Both the position numbers and the translations under genes were made by a program. Below, in pieces: positions 1 through 9,284 of a stretch of DNA of 10,323 nt. The first letter of the stretch is position 1. Every line of letters starts with the position of its first letter. This stretch comes from Nitrospinae bacterium RIFCSPLOWO2_12_FULL_45_22. GTDB lineage: Bacteria > 2-12-FULL-45-22. The stretch is taken from NCBI GenBank assembly GCA_001803565.1, contig MHDQ01000120.1:10813-21135 (forward strand), written 5' to 3'. The notes under the pieces are model-generated. The model was given only the letters and a program-made list of their open reading frames with translations, searched no databases and was not told the DNA's origin.

Positions 1-59
1 AGCTTGTCTGGCAAAGACTTTTTCCGTGGCAACTAACTAGTTATTAAAGGAGATAAAGG
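1..59 (+). other. Region upstream of the ATP synthase genes, including a ribosome binding site
   Basis: The window opens inside unassigned sequence. All three forward frames reach a stop here (TAA at 34-36, TAG at 38-40, TAA in the third frame around 45), so the tail of an upstream gene may end in this stretch, but 11-14 residues are too few to identify it. AAGGAG at 47-52 sits 7 bases before the TTG at 60 and supports that start. No promoter is visible, so the operon promoter probably lies upstream of the window. Confidence 0.4.
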
Positions 60-1081
60 TTGCTAGAAGTAAATTTTACCCTGGTGGTTCAGATGGCCCT
101 TTTTCTGGTTACCATGTTTTTGTTAACAAAGTTGCTCTTTAAGCCCATCATGCAGACCCTGGAGAAAAGGGATGCAGCTATTTATGGTAGCCGGCAAGAG
201 GTAGAAGTAAAAGAAAAGCAGTTCAAAGAACAGTTAGAGAATTATCATACCACGATAGATGCTGCCAGGAGGCGATTAGCAGAGGAGTTGGCTCAAAAAA
301 GGAAAGAGGCAGAGGCCGAACAAGCCGCCCTACTAAATAAGGCACGGGAAGAATCTTCTAATCTATTAGATGAGGCCCGGATAAAGATAAAAGAAGAGGA
401 AGAAAAGGCCAGGATAGCCCTCAGAGCGCAAGGCCAGCTATTCGCCTCATTTATAGTGCGGAAGCTGTTAGGCCGCGACCTCTTGCAAAAGACATTAGGA
501 CTATTGCCCTTATTCTTATTGGTCCCCTCAGTTGCTATCTTTATTTTCCCGGCGCTGCTTTGGGCGGTAACCGAAGGCCCTGCCCATAACGGCGGAGTGC
601 CAGCCGAACAGTACATTAAGCTGGCCTGGCAAATCATCAACTTCATTGTCTTAGTGGTTGTACTATATCTACTCATGCGCAAGAACCTGGCAGATTATTT
701 TGTCCAACGTAGTAACACGATAGGGACAGAGATTGATGCAGCCCAAAAAGCCCGGATAGAGATGGAGCGAAAAATTAAAGAGTATGAGGCAAGACTGACA
801 GGAGTGGATCAGGAGGTTGCTCGTATGCAAAAAGAGGCACAGAAGGAGATGGAAGCCCTCCGGCAAAAGATGCGGGAAGATACTAAGCGGGTTTCAGGGC
901 TGATCTTGCAGCAATCCCAAAAAAGTATCCAGTTAGAGACTAAAAGGGCGCAACAAGCCCTGCAGGCTGAAGCGTCTTTGCTGGCTATCAACCTTGCCAA
1001 GGACATTTTGAAACGGGAGATAACCCCAGAAGACCAGACCCGCCTGGTCCAGAACTATATCGGTAAGATAGGAGAGTCAGC

Positions 1082-1085
<4 letters not shown>
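60..1085 (+). CDS. atpF: Fused ATP synthase F0 subunits b' and b (peripheral stalk)
   Basis: This frame encodes two complete stalk subunits in tandem. Residues 1-141 look like b': a membrane helix at about 6-27, the motif LLFKPIMQTLEKRD (25-38), then a charged coiled coil ending in KLLGRDL. Residues from about 142 look like the b subunit of Desulfobacterota-type operons: a signal-peptide-like hydrophobic stretch (about 147-169), a short polar loop (TEGPAHNGG), a second membrane helix (about 186-206), and a long charged coiled coil to residue 341. The b subunits anchor F1 to subunit a and resist rotation. b' and b are normally two genes of about 140 and 200 codons; here no stop separates them. 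Start is TTG at 60 with AAGGAG 7 bases upstream. An in-frame TTG at 483 (codon 142) could restart translation of b, but its upstream sequence has only a weak AGG. The identity is secure; whether it is one polypeptide in vivo is not. Confidence 0.9.
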
Positions 1086-3146
<2,061 letters not shown>

Positions 3147-3152
3147 TTTATC

Positions 3153-3320
3153 TGTAAGCATTCAGCCGTCAGCTATCAGTGGTCAGCAAGACTTATGGCA
3201 GGGAGTCAGCATTCAGGGATTGGCACTCAGGTGAAATCTTTTGATTCTTAACCGCTAACTACTGACCCCTGATACCTTGTTTATTACTGAAAGCTGAGGG
3301 CTGATAGCTGAACGCTTATC
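3153..3320 (+). repeat. Large imperfect palindrome built on a 7-base period, between atpA and atpG
   Basis: The gap between atpA and atpG is almost filled by this element. On the left, CAGC or CAGT occurs at 3163, 3170, 3177 and 3184, exactly 7 bases apart. On the right, ACTG or GCTG occurs at 3286, 3293, 3300 and 3307, again exactly 7 apart and as the reverse complement. The outer arms 3153-3166 and 3307-3320 match at 11 of 14 positions when one is inverted. Inner CAG units (3207, 3214, 3228) and CTG units (3262, 3269) keep the 7-base step. The transcript could fold into a long hairpin. It carries no gene and no CRISPR-like repeat-spacer order. I think it is a dispersed intergenic repeat, but its copy number elsewhere is unknown. 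Confidence 0.8.
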
Positions 3321-3330
3321 TATATTTGTT

Positions 3331-4194
3331 ATGTCGAGCCTAAGGATTATTCGCCGCAGAATAAACAGTATAAAGACTACGCAGCAGATAACTAAGGCCA
3401 TGAAGATGGTCTCTGCCGTCAAGTTTAGGCGAGCGCAAGAGCGGGTGATAGCCGCCCGGCCTTATGCCTACCGCATGGCTGAGGTAATCAGTAGACTGGC
3501 TAAAAGGACTAATCCAGAAGCCCATCCTTTACTGACCAGGCGGGCTAGAGAAAAGGCCTTGCTTATAGTTATAACGGCCGATAAAGGGCTCTGTGGTAGT
3601 TTCAATAGCAATGCAATAAAGAGAACGATGGCCCTTCTGGAAGAGGACCAGGTACAGTTCTCTCTTATAACTCTCGGGAAAAAAGGGACGGGTTACTTCA
3701 AGAAACGAAATGTAGTTATAAAAAGGGAGTATATAGACCTTTTCCGAAGCTTTTCATATAAAGACGCAGCGGCTATAGGCCGAGAGGTTAAAGAGGCTTA
3801 TATCCAGGGCGAGGTTGATGAAGTGATCATGGTATATAATGAATTTGTTTCAGCCATGCAGCAACGGCTAACAACAAAGACCCTCCTCCCTCTTGCCCTG
3901 CCTTCTTTAGGAGAGGGTGAAGGGGGGGAATTTATTGAGTATATTTATGAACCTTCAGCCAGCCAGGTACTGGAAGCCCTGCTAAATAGATATGTCGAGG
4001 TCCAAATCTTTCATGCCTTGCTTGAATCGGCTGCCAGTGAGCATGGGGCCAGGATGACAGCTATGGATGCAGCGACAGAAAATGCCTCAGAGATGATTGA
4101 TCGCCTCACTCTCCTGCTTAACAAGGCCAGGCAAGCGGCTATTACTAAAGAACTGATCGAAGTAGTTAGCGGTGCCGATGCCCTTAAAGGTTGA
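3331..4194 (+). CDS. atpG: ATP synthase F1 subunit gamma (central rotor shaft)
   Basis: Gamma is the rotating shaft inside alpha3beta3 and couples c-ring rotation to catalysis. The 287-residue length is normal. The N-terminal helix (LRIIRRRINSIKTTQQITKA, 4-23) fixes the start at ATG 3331. TADKGLCGSFN (82-92) is the central signature, and SAASEHGARMTAMDAA (233-248) leads into the C-terminal helix ending ITKELIEVVSGADAL. There is no recognisable Shine-Dalgarno sequence: the bases before the ATG are T-rich, and the nearest purine run, in the repeat around 3295-3300, is about 30 bases away. Residues 185-200 (LLPLALPSLGEGEGGE) occupy a variable loop and look unlike typical gamma sequence; the DNA there is strongly purine/pyrimidine biased. 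Despite this the protein appears intact. Confidence 0.97.
   Translation: MSSLRIIRRRINSIKTTQQITKAMKMVSAVKFRRAQERVIAARPYAYRMAEVISRLAKRTNPEAHPLLTRRAREKALLIVITADKGLCGSFNSNAIKRTMALLEEDQVQFSLITLGKKGTGYFKKRNVVIKREYIDLFRSFSYKDAAAIGREVKEAYIQGEVDEVIMVYNEFVSAMQQRLTTKTLLPLALPSLGEGEGGEFIEYIYEPSASQVLEALLNRYVEVQIFHALLESAASEHGARMTAMDAATENASEMIDRLTLLLNKARQAAITKELIEVVSGADALKG
3881..3928 (+). repeat. Repeat-like C-rich/G-rich inverted segment inside atpG
   Basis: CCCTCT at 3888-3893 and AGAGGG at 3912-3917 are perfect inverted copies separated by 18 bases. They are flanked by further pyrimidine-rich sequence on the left and a run of seven G on the right (3922-3928). The pattern resembles the CCCTCTCC...GGAGAGGG palindromic repeats scattered in many bacterial genomes, whose translations give LPS.GEGEG-like peptides. 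Here it is in frame and encodes part of gamma residues 185-200. It could equally be chance composition of a variable acidic loop. Confidence 0.35.
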
Positions 4195-5634
<1,440 letters not shown>

Positions 5635-5648
5635 ACGCCCTTAGCGCT

Positions 5649-6065
5649 ATGGCCGATAAAATATTGCTGGAAATTGTTAGCCCAGAAAGACAAGTAGTTA
5701 AGGAGCTGGTGGATGAAGTGACCGCCCCGGGTATAGAGGGCTATTTTGGTGTATTACCCGGACATACCCCATTCCTTACTACCTTAAAGATTGGTGAGAT
5801 AGCTTATAAGACAGATAACATTACTCGTTATTTAGCGCTCTGCTGGGGCTATGCCGAGGTAGAACCAGATAGGGTCGTTCTCCTGGCTGAGACGGCTGAG
5901 CCCGCAGAAGAGATTGATATAGAAAGGGCGGAGCGGGCCCGCCACCGGGCTGAGGATCGCCTGCGGCAAAAGACGGAGGAGTTAGATTTTGAACGGGCCC
6001 GCATAGCCTTAGAACGGGCACTTATCCGGCTCCAGGTAGCGAGTAAGAGAGTGAGTGGCCTATAA
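5649..6065 (+). CDS. atpC: ATP synthase F1 subunit epsilon
   Basis: Epsilon binds gamma and the c-ring and can inhibit ATP hydrolysis through its C-terminal helices. The protein has 138 residues, normal for the long bacterial form. Residues 1-85 are the beta-sandwich domain with the signature GYFGVLPGHTP (31-41). About 88-138 is the helical hairpin, rich in Glu and Arg (for example ERAERARHRAEDRLRQK), so both parts needed for inhibition are present. ATG at 5649 lies 14 bases after the atpD stop. No Shine-Dalgarno sequence precedes it and no upstream in-frame start exists before the atpD stop, so translation probably depends on coupling to atpD. It is the last gene of the ATP synthase set. Confidence 0.97.
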   Translation: MADKILLEIVSPERQVVKELVDEVTAPGIEGYFGVLPGHTPFLTTLKIGEIAYKTDNITRYLALCWGYAEVEPDRVVLLAETAEPAEEIDIERAERARHRAEDRLRQKTEELDFERARIALERALIRLQVASKRVSGL

Positions 6066-6066
6066 A

Positions 6067-6121
6067 GGCACGCGTAACAGTAGCCCTGTTAACTGAACCC
6101 CGTGAACTGTTACAGGCACGC
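6067..6121 (+). repeat. Short 7-base-period inverted element after atpC
   Basis: Right after the atpC stop, GTAACAG (6074), GTTAACT (6088), GTGAACT (6102) and GTTACAG (6109) fall on one 7-base register. The outer units GTAACAG at 6074-6080 and CTGTTAC at 6107-6113 are perfect inverted copies. The whole is bracketed by direct copies of GGCACGC at 6067-6073 and 6115-6121. It could fold into a hairpin, but no T-run follows, so it is not a typical intrinsic terminator. The architecture resembles the larger element before atpG. Confidence 0.55.
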
Positions 6122-6157
6122 AATAATATAAAGCAGGAATAAATAGGTGGTTTTAAG

Positions 6158-6673
6158 GTGGTGTCCCTCGCATTAAGAGACGTGGCTTATATCCTGCCCA
6201 AAAAAATCTTATTATTTATCCTGTATCAAGTTTTTTTCGTTTTCCTTTTCTTTCCCTCAGTACAAGCTGGCGAGCTTATTTGCCAGGTCTGCCAGCGAAA
6301 AATCCACCCCCAGGTCAGCTTTGTCCTGGAGTTACGAGATGGGTCAAGGATAAAGACTTGCTGTCCCGGGTGTGCCATTTATCAGCAAGCCCAGGCAAAG
6401 CTCAAGGTCAAGGCTGCTTTTGCTACCGATTATATAAGTGGAAAAGCCCTTAAGGCAGAAGAGGCTATCTTTGTGGAGGATAGTGACCTGGATTTCTGTA
6501 GTCATCCAGCAATGCTTCTCACTGAGTCAAAAACCCCACTGGCAAAGGTTTGGGACCGCTGCTTGCCCAGCCTGGTAGCCTTCGGAAACCCTGATGACGT
6601 CCGTAAGTTCCAACAAAAACATGGTGGCCACCTTCTCTCCTATGAAGACATAGTAAGGGAGAGACAGAAATAA
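6158..6673 (+). CDS. NosL-like, Cys-rich exported or membrane-anchored protein
   Basis: The function is not established. Residues about 14-37 form a hydrophobic segment after two lysines, ending PSVQAG, which looks like a signal peptide or membrane anchor, so the rest is probably extracytoplasmic. The mature part has CQVC (42-45) and CCPGC (68-72), plus Cys at 114 and 135, arranged like TRASH/NosL-type metal sites. ATDYISGKALKAEEAIFVE (89-107) and the C-terminal VAFGNPDDVRKFQQKHGG...YEDI follow the NosL pattern, in which a TDY-containing segment, an xxFVxxSD strand and an AF.....A..F...HGG ending recur. NosL proteins bind Cu(I) for nitrous oxide reductase; no nos gene is seen here, so copper delivery is only a possibility. 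The start is GTG at 6158 (GTG at 6161 is an alternative), with AGGTGG at 6145-6150. It is 31 bases upstream of the GH57 start and probably cotranscribed with it. Confidence 0.65.
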   Translation: MVSLALRDVAYILPKKILLFILYQVFFVFLFFPSVQAGELICQVCQRKIHPQVSFVLELRDGSRIKTCCPGCAIYQQAQAKLKVKAAFATDYISGKALKAEEAIFVEDSDLDFCSHPAMLLTESKTPLAKVWDRCLPSLVAFGNPDDVRKFQQKHGGHLLSYEDIVRERQK

Positions 6674-6692
6674 TAATCTATAGGTCATGCAA

Positions 6693-6700
6693 GGGAGGGG
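6693..6700 (+). promoter_or_regulatory. Ribosome binding site that sets the GH57 start at 6705
   Basis: GGGAGGGG at 6693-6700 precedes the ATG at 6705 by four bases (about six from the GGAGG core), an ideal arrangement. The in-frame ATG at 6687 would place this purine run inside the coding region and itself has only a weak AGG upstream. The conserved GH57 N-terminus (LVLAFFWHMHQP) also begins just after the second ATG. Confidence 0.8.
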
Positions 6701-6704
6701 TTTT

Positions 6705-8861
6705 ATGGAGCAGGGATTAGTGCTCGCCTTTTTCTGGCATATGCATCAGCCCATATATAAAGACCCTATAACCCAACAGTACCTCTTACCCTGGGTAAGG
6801 TTGCATTCTACCAGGGGATACTTTGATATGATCTCTATCCTGGAGGATTTTCCCCAGATAAAAGCGACTTTTAACCTTACTCCTTCGTTGCTTCAGCAGA
6901 TAGTAGATTATTCCACTAACGCTAATATAAACGATGTTTATCTGTACTATACCAGAATACCAGCCGCAGAGTTGCCCCAGGAGGGAAAGCTCTTTATCTT
7001 AAAAAATTTTTTTAAATGTAATTGGGATACAATGATTAAACCCTTTCCTCGTTACTGGTCTCTCTTACAGAAGCGGGGGTTGAATCCGAGCAGAGAGGAT
7101 CTAAACAGTACGGCGGGGAAATTTTCTGGTCAAGATTTTTTAGATCTACAGGTTCTTTTTAACCTGGCATGGTTTGGTTTTCGGGCTAAGCAGCGCTGGT
7201 TTGAGCTTTCGGAGCTGATAAAAAAGGGGGAAGGATTTTCCGAGCAGGATAAAGAGTTGGTCTTGTCTATCCAGCAGGCAGTCGTCAAAGAAGTCCTCCC
7301 TTATTATCGGAAGTTGGCCGAAGCCGGGCAGATTGAATTGACTACCAGCCCTTATTGTCATCCTATATTACCTTTGCTCTGGGATACCTCCCTGGCCCGT
7401 AGGGCATTCCCGAATATATCCCTTCCCAACCCATTTCAACACCCAGAAGATGTAAGGGCTCAGATTGATAAAGCTATTAGTTGCCATAAGGAGATTTTTG
7501 GCATAGCCCCAAAAGGGCTGTGGCCTTCAGAAGGTGCGGTCTGCCCTGAATTGATACCAGTTTTATCCGAAGCGGGTATAGAATGGATAGCTACCGATGA
7601 AGGGATTTTATGGGGCTCTCTGCCAACCGAAGGGCGGGGCAGGGATTCTCTCTATAAGCCATATCGGGCTACCTTTAGGGATAAGGAAATAGGTATAGTA
7701 TTCCGGGATCGGGGGTTGTCCGACCTCTTTGGTTTTGTATATCATCACAATAGGCCGGAAAACGCCGTAGAAGACTTTTTCGGACGCCTATCCCAGATAA
7801 AAAATTACGTAGAGAACCCCCTGGTTTCCATAATCCTGGATGGTGAGAATCCATGGGAATACTATCCTGATGGGGGGCAGGGTTTTTTGTCCCTGCTTTA
7901 TCAAGGCATTACCCAACAAAAAGTCCTCCAGACCACCAAGTTAGGAGATTATATCCGTTCTCATCCCTCTATCCTAACGCTGAGTAAACTAGCCTCTGGC
8001 TCCTGGATAAATAGCAACTATGAAATCTGGATAGGTAGCCAGGAAGATAATCAGGCCTGGAACTATTTGGGACATACCCGGCAGTGGCTGGAATACCAGA
8101 GGCAAAAGGGCAGCCGCCCCAACGAACAGATAGCCATTGCCCTGGAAGCAATTTATACGGCCGAGGGGAGTGACTGGTTTTGGTGGTACGGGCCCCAGTT
8201 CTCTAATCCCTATAAGGGGATATTTGATGAACTGTTCCGAAAAAACCTTATGCAGGTCTACCGGGCTTTAGGTGAGGAGGTCCCGCAGTATCTCTCCTTC
8301 CCTGTCTGTCAAGCGGAGAGGCAGGAAAAGAGCGGCCTGCCTGTGGGTTTTATTTCTCCTCATATTGATGGTAAAATAACCCATTTTTATGAATGGCGGG
8401 CAGCCGGGTTTTACACGGTTAGCTTAGGGCAAGGGGCTATGGCCGAGGGCCAGGCCCTGCTATCGGCGATCTATTTTGGTTTTGATCAGGATAATCTTTA
8501 TTTTCGCTTAGACCCTATGCCTCTCCCGGAAGGGCTGGATACTGCGGCATGGGAAATCCATATCGAGCTGCGTGGCCCAGAAGAAAGGAAGCTGATGTTC
8601 CCTTTCGATAAAGAAAGATGTAACGGACTAACTTTGCATAAAGCTGGCCTGGTCAGCCAGACTTTTTCGTCTATAGCTTATGATAAAATAATAGAGGTCG
8701 GGGTCCCTTTTCGGAGCCTGGATTATTTACCCGGTTGTTCTATCGGCTTTTGTGTATCTATTCAGAATAGCTTCTTGGAAATAGCCCGCTATCCGAGGGA
8801 GGGACTCCTTAACTTTACTATACCCGAAGAGTCTTTTGAAGCTACCATGTGGAGCGTCTAA
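6705..8861 (+). CDS. Glycoside hydrolase family 57 enzyme (alpha-amylase/glucanotransferase type)
   Basis: GH57 enzymes act on alpha-glucans with retention of configuration, as amylases, 4-alpha-glucanotransferases, branching enzymes or related activities; the exact one cannot be read here. The 718-residue protein has the family regions in order: WHMHQP (11-16), HPILP (219-223), GLWPSE with the likely nucleophile E276, and LDGENPWE with the likely acid/base D379. AEGSDWFWWYG (486-496) marks the end of the catalytic part. Residues from about 535 to 718 are predicted beta-rich and probably form a C-terminal sandwich domain, possibly DOMON-like or carbohydrate-binding. There is no signal peptide, so it should be cytoplasmic and act on stored or imported glucan. 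The start is chosen at ATG 6705 for its ribosome binding site. Both catalytic carboxylates are present, so it is likely active. Confidence 0.93.
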   Translation: MEQGLVLAFFWHMHQPIYKDPITQQYLLPWVRLHSTRGYFDMISILEDFPQIKATFNLTPSLLQQIVDYSTNANINDVYLYYTRIPAAELPQEGKLFILKNFFKCNWDTMIKPFPRYWSLLQKRGLNPSREDLNSTAGKFSGQDFLDLQVLFNLAWFGFRAKQRWFELSELIKKGEGFSEQDKELVLSIQQAVVKEVLPYYRKLAEAGQIELTTSPYCHPILPLLWDTSLARRAFPNISLPNPFQHPEDVRAQIDKAISCHKEIFGIAPKGLWPSEGAVCPELIPVLSEAGIEWIATDEGILWGSLPTEGRGRDSLYKPYRATFRDKEIGIVFRDRGLSDLFGFVYHHNRPENAVEDFFGRLSQIKNYVENPLVSIILDGENPWEYYPDGGQGFLSLLYQGITQQKVLQTTKLGDYIRSHPSILTLSKLASGSWINSNYEIWIGSQEDNQAWNYLGHTRQWLEYQRQKGSRPNEQIAIALEAIYTAEGSDWFWWYGPQFSNPYKGIFDELFRKNLMQVYRALGEEVPQYLSFPVCQAERQEKSGLPVGFISPHIDGKITHFYEWRAAGFYTVSLGQGAMAEGQALLSAIYFGFDQDNLYFRLDPMPLPEGLDTAAWEIHIELRGPEERKLMFPFDKERCNGLTLHKAGLVSQTFSSIAYDKIIEVGVPFRSLDYLPGCSIGFCVSIQNSFLEIARYPREGLLNFTIPEESFEATMWSV

Positions 8862-9284
8862 ACTTGCCCCCCATTAGCCAAAGGCTCCGTTACCTTACCT
8901 CTTGCTGGCCTGTACCTGAACTATCCTGAGACCTGTCCTCTACCAGCACCTTATAACTGCGGAGAACTATGCCGATAAGATAAGATGGAGGAGTAACCCT
9001 TACCAGGCTAACTGACCCATAGCATTGCCACCCCAGGAAGGAGCTAGCTGGCAGATCGGGCCGTCCATATCGGGAATTTAATGCTTATTGATAACTAAAA
9101 TCAAAGTAATTATAATTATAATAACTATACCTTGATTGATGATTGTTTAATCTTCTTGCTTTTTTTAAATTATTAGATATAATAAGTCCACTCTTGGCGT
9201 TTTATGATTCTTTTTCTTTTTGCCTGATTAATTACCTATAATGGGCGCCCCATGCTTTTCTAAATAATTACCAGGAGGGGGAAA
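8862..9284 (+). other. 423-base stretch without a recognised gene
   Basis: No frame here carries a convincing protein. The first part (8862-9080) is of ordinary base composition and contains several small inverted or direct repeats: GCTGG near 8904 with CCAGC near 8943, TGCCA with TGGCA around 9027-9053, the palindrome AGCTAGCT near 9043, and ATCGGG at 9055 and 9069 (14 bases apart). It does not match the cores I know for RNase P, tmRNA, SRP RNA, T-box, cobalamin, glycine or cyclic-di-GMP RNAs. The second part (9080-9235) is AT-rich and holds the promoter candidate for the next gene. No convincing intrinsic terminator follows the GH57 gene. Confidence 0.6.
9156..9183 (+). promoter_or_regulatory. 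Candidate sigma-70-type promoter for the GalT-like gene
   Basis: TATAAT at 9178-9183 is a perfect -10 box. TTGCTT at 9156-9161, 16 bases upstream, is a weak -35 (three of six consensus positions). The AT-rich tract upstream, including repeated AATTAT units near 9110, could act as an UP element. Transcription from here would leave a leader of about 95 bases. A second TATAAT at 9237-9242 lacks a well-placed -35. Confidence 0.5.

Noticed and set aside
293-682. 129-residue open frame on the minus strand
   Set aside because: It lies opposite the b'-b gene, has no recognisable family features, and is explained by the composition of the coding strand.
3153-3320. CRISPR array
   Set aside because: The 7-base units are too short, reverse orientation at mid-element, and have no unique spacers of constant length.
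6074-6113. Intrinsic terminator after atpC
   Set aside because: The 7-base stem has a long loop and no T-run follows it.
6687-6704. Earlier ATG start for the GH57 gene
   Set aside because: It would include the strong ribosome binding site in the coding region and has only a weak site of its own; conservation begins after the later ATG.
9001-9074. SRP 4.5S RNA, suggested by TACCAGG, GGAAGGAG and GGCAGATCG
   Set aside because: The invariant GTCAGG and GGAAGGnAGCAGC core is not present and the arms do not pair as in SRP RNA.
9178-9250. Riboswitch in the leader of the GalT-like gene
   Set aside because: The leader is short and AT-rich, with only one 5-base stem (ATGGG/CCCAT) and no known aptamer core.
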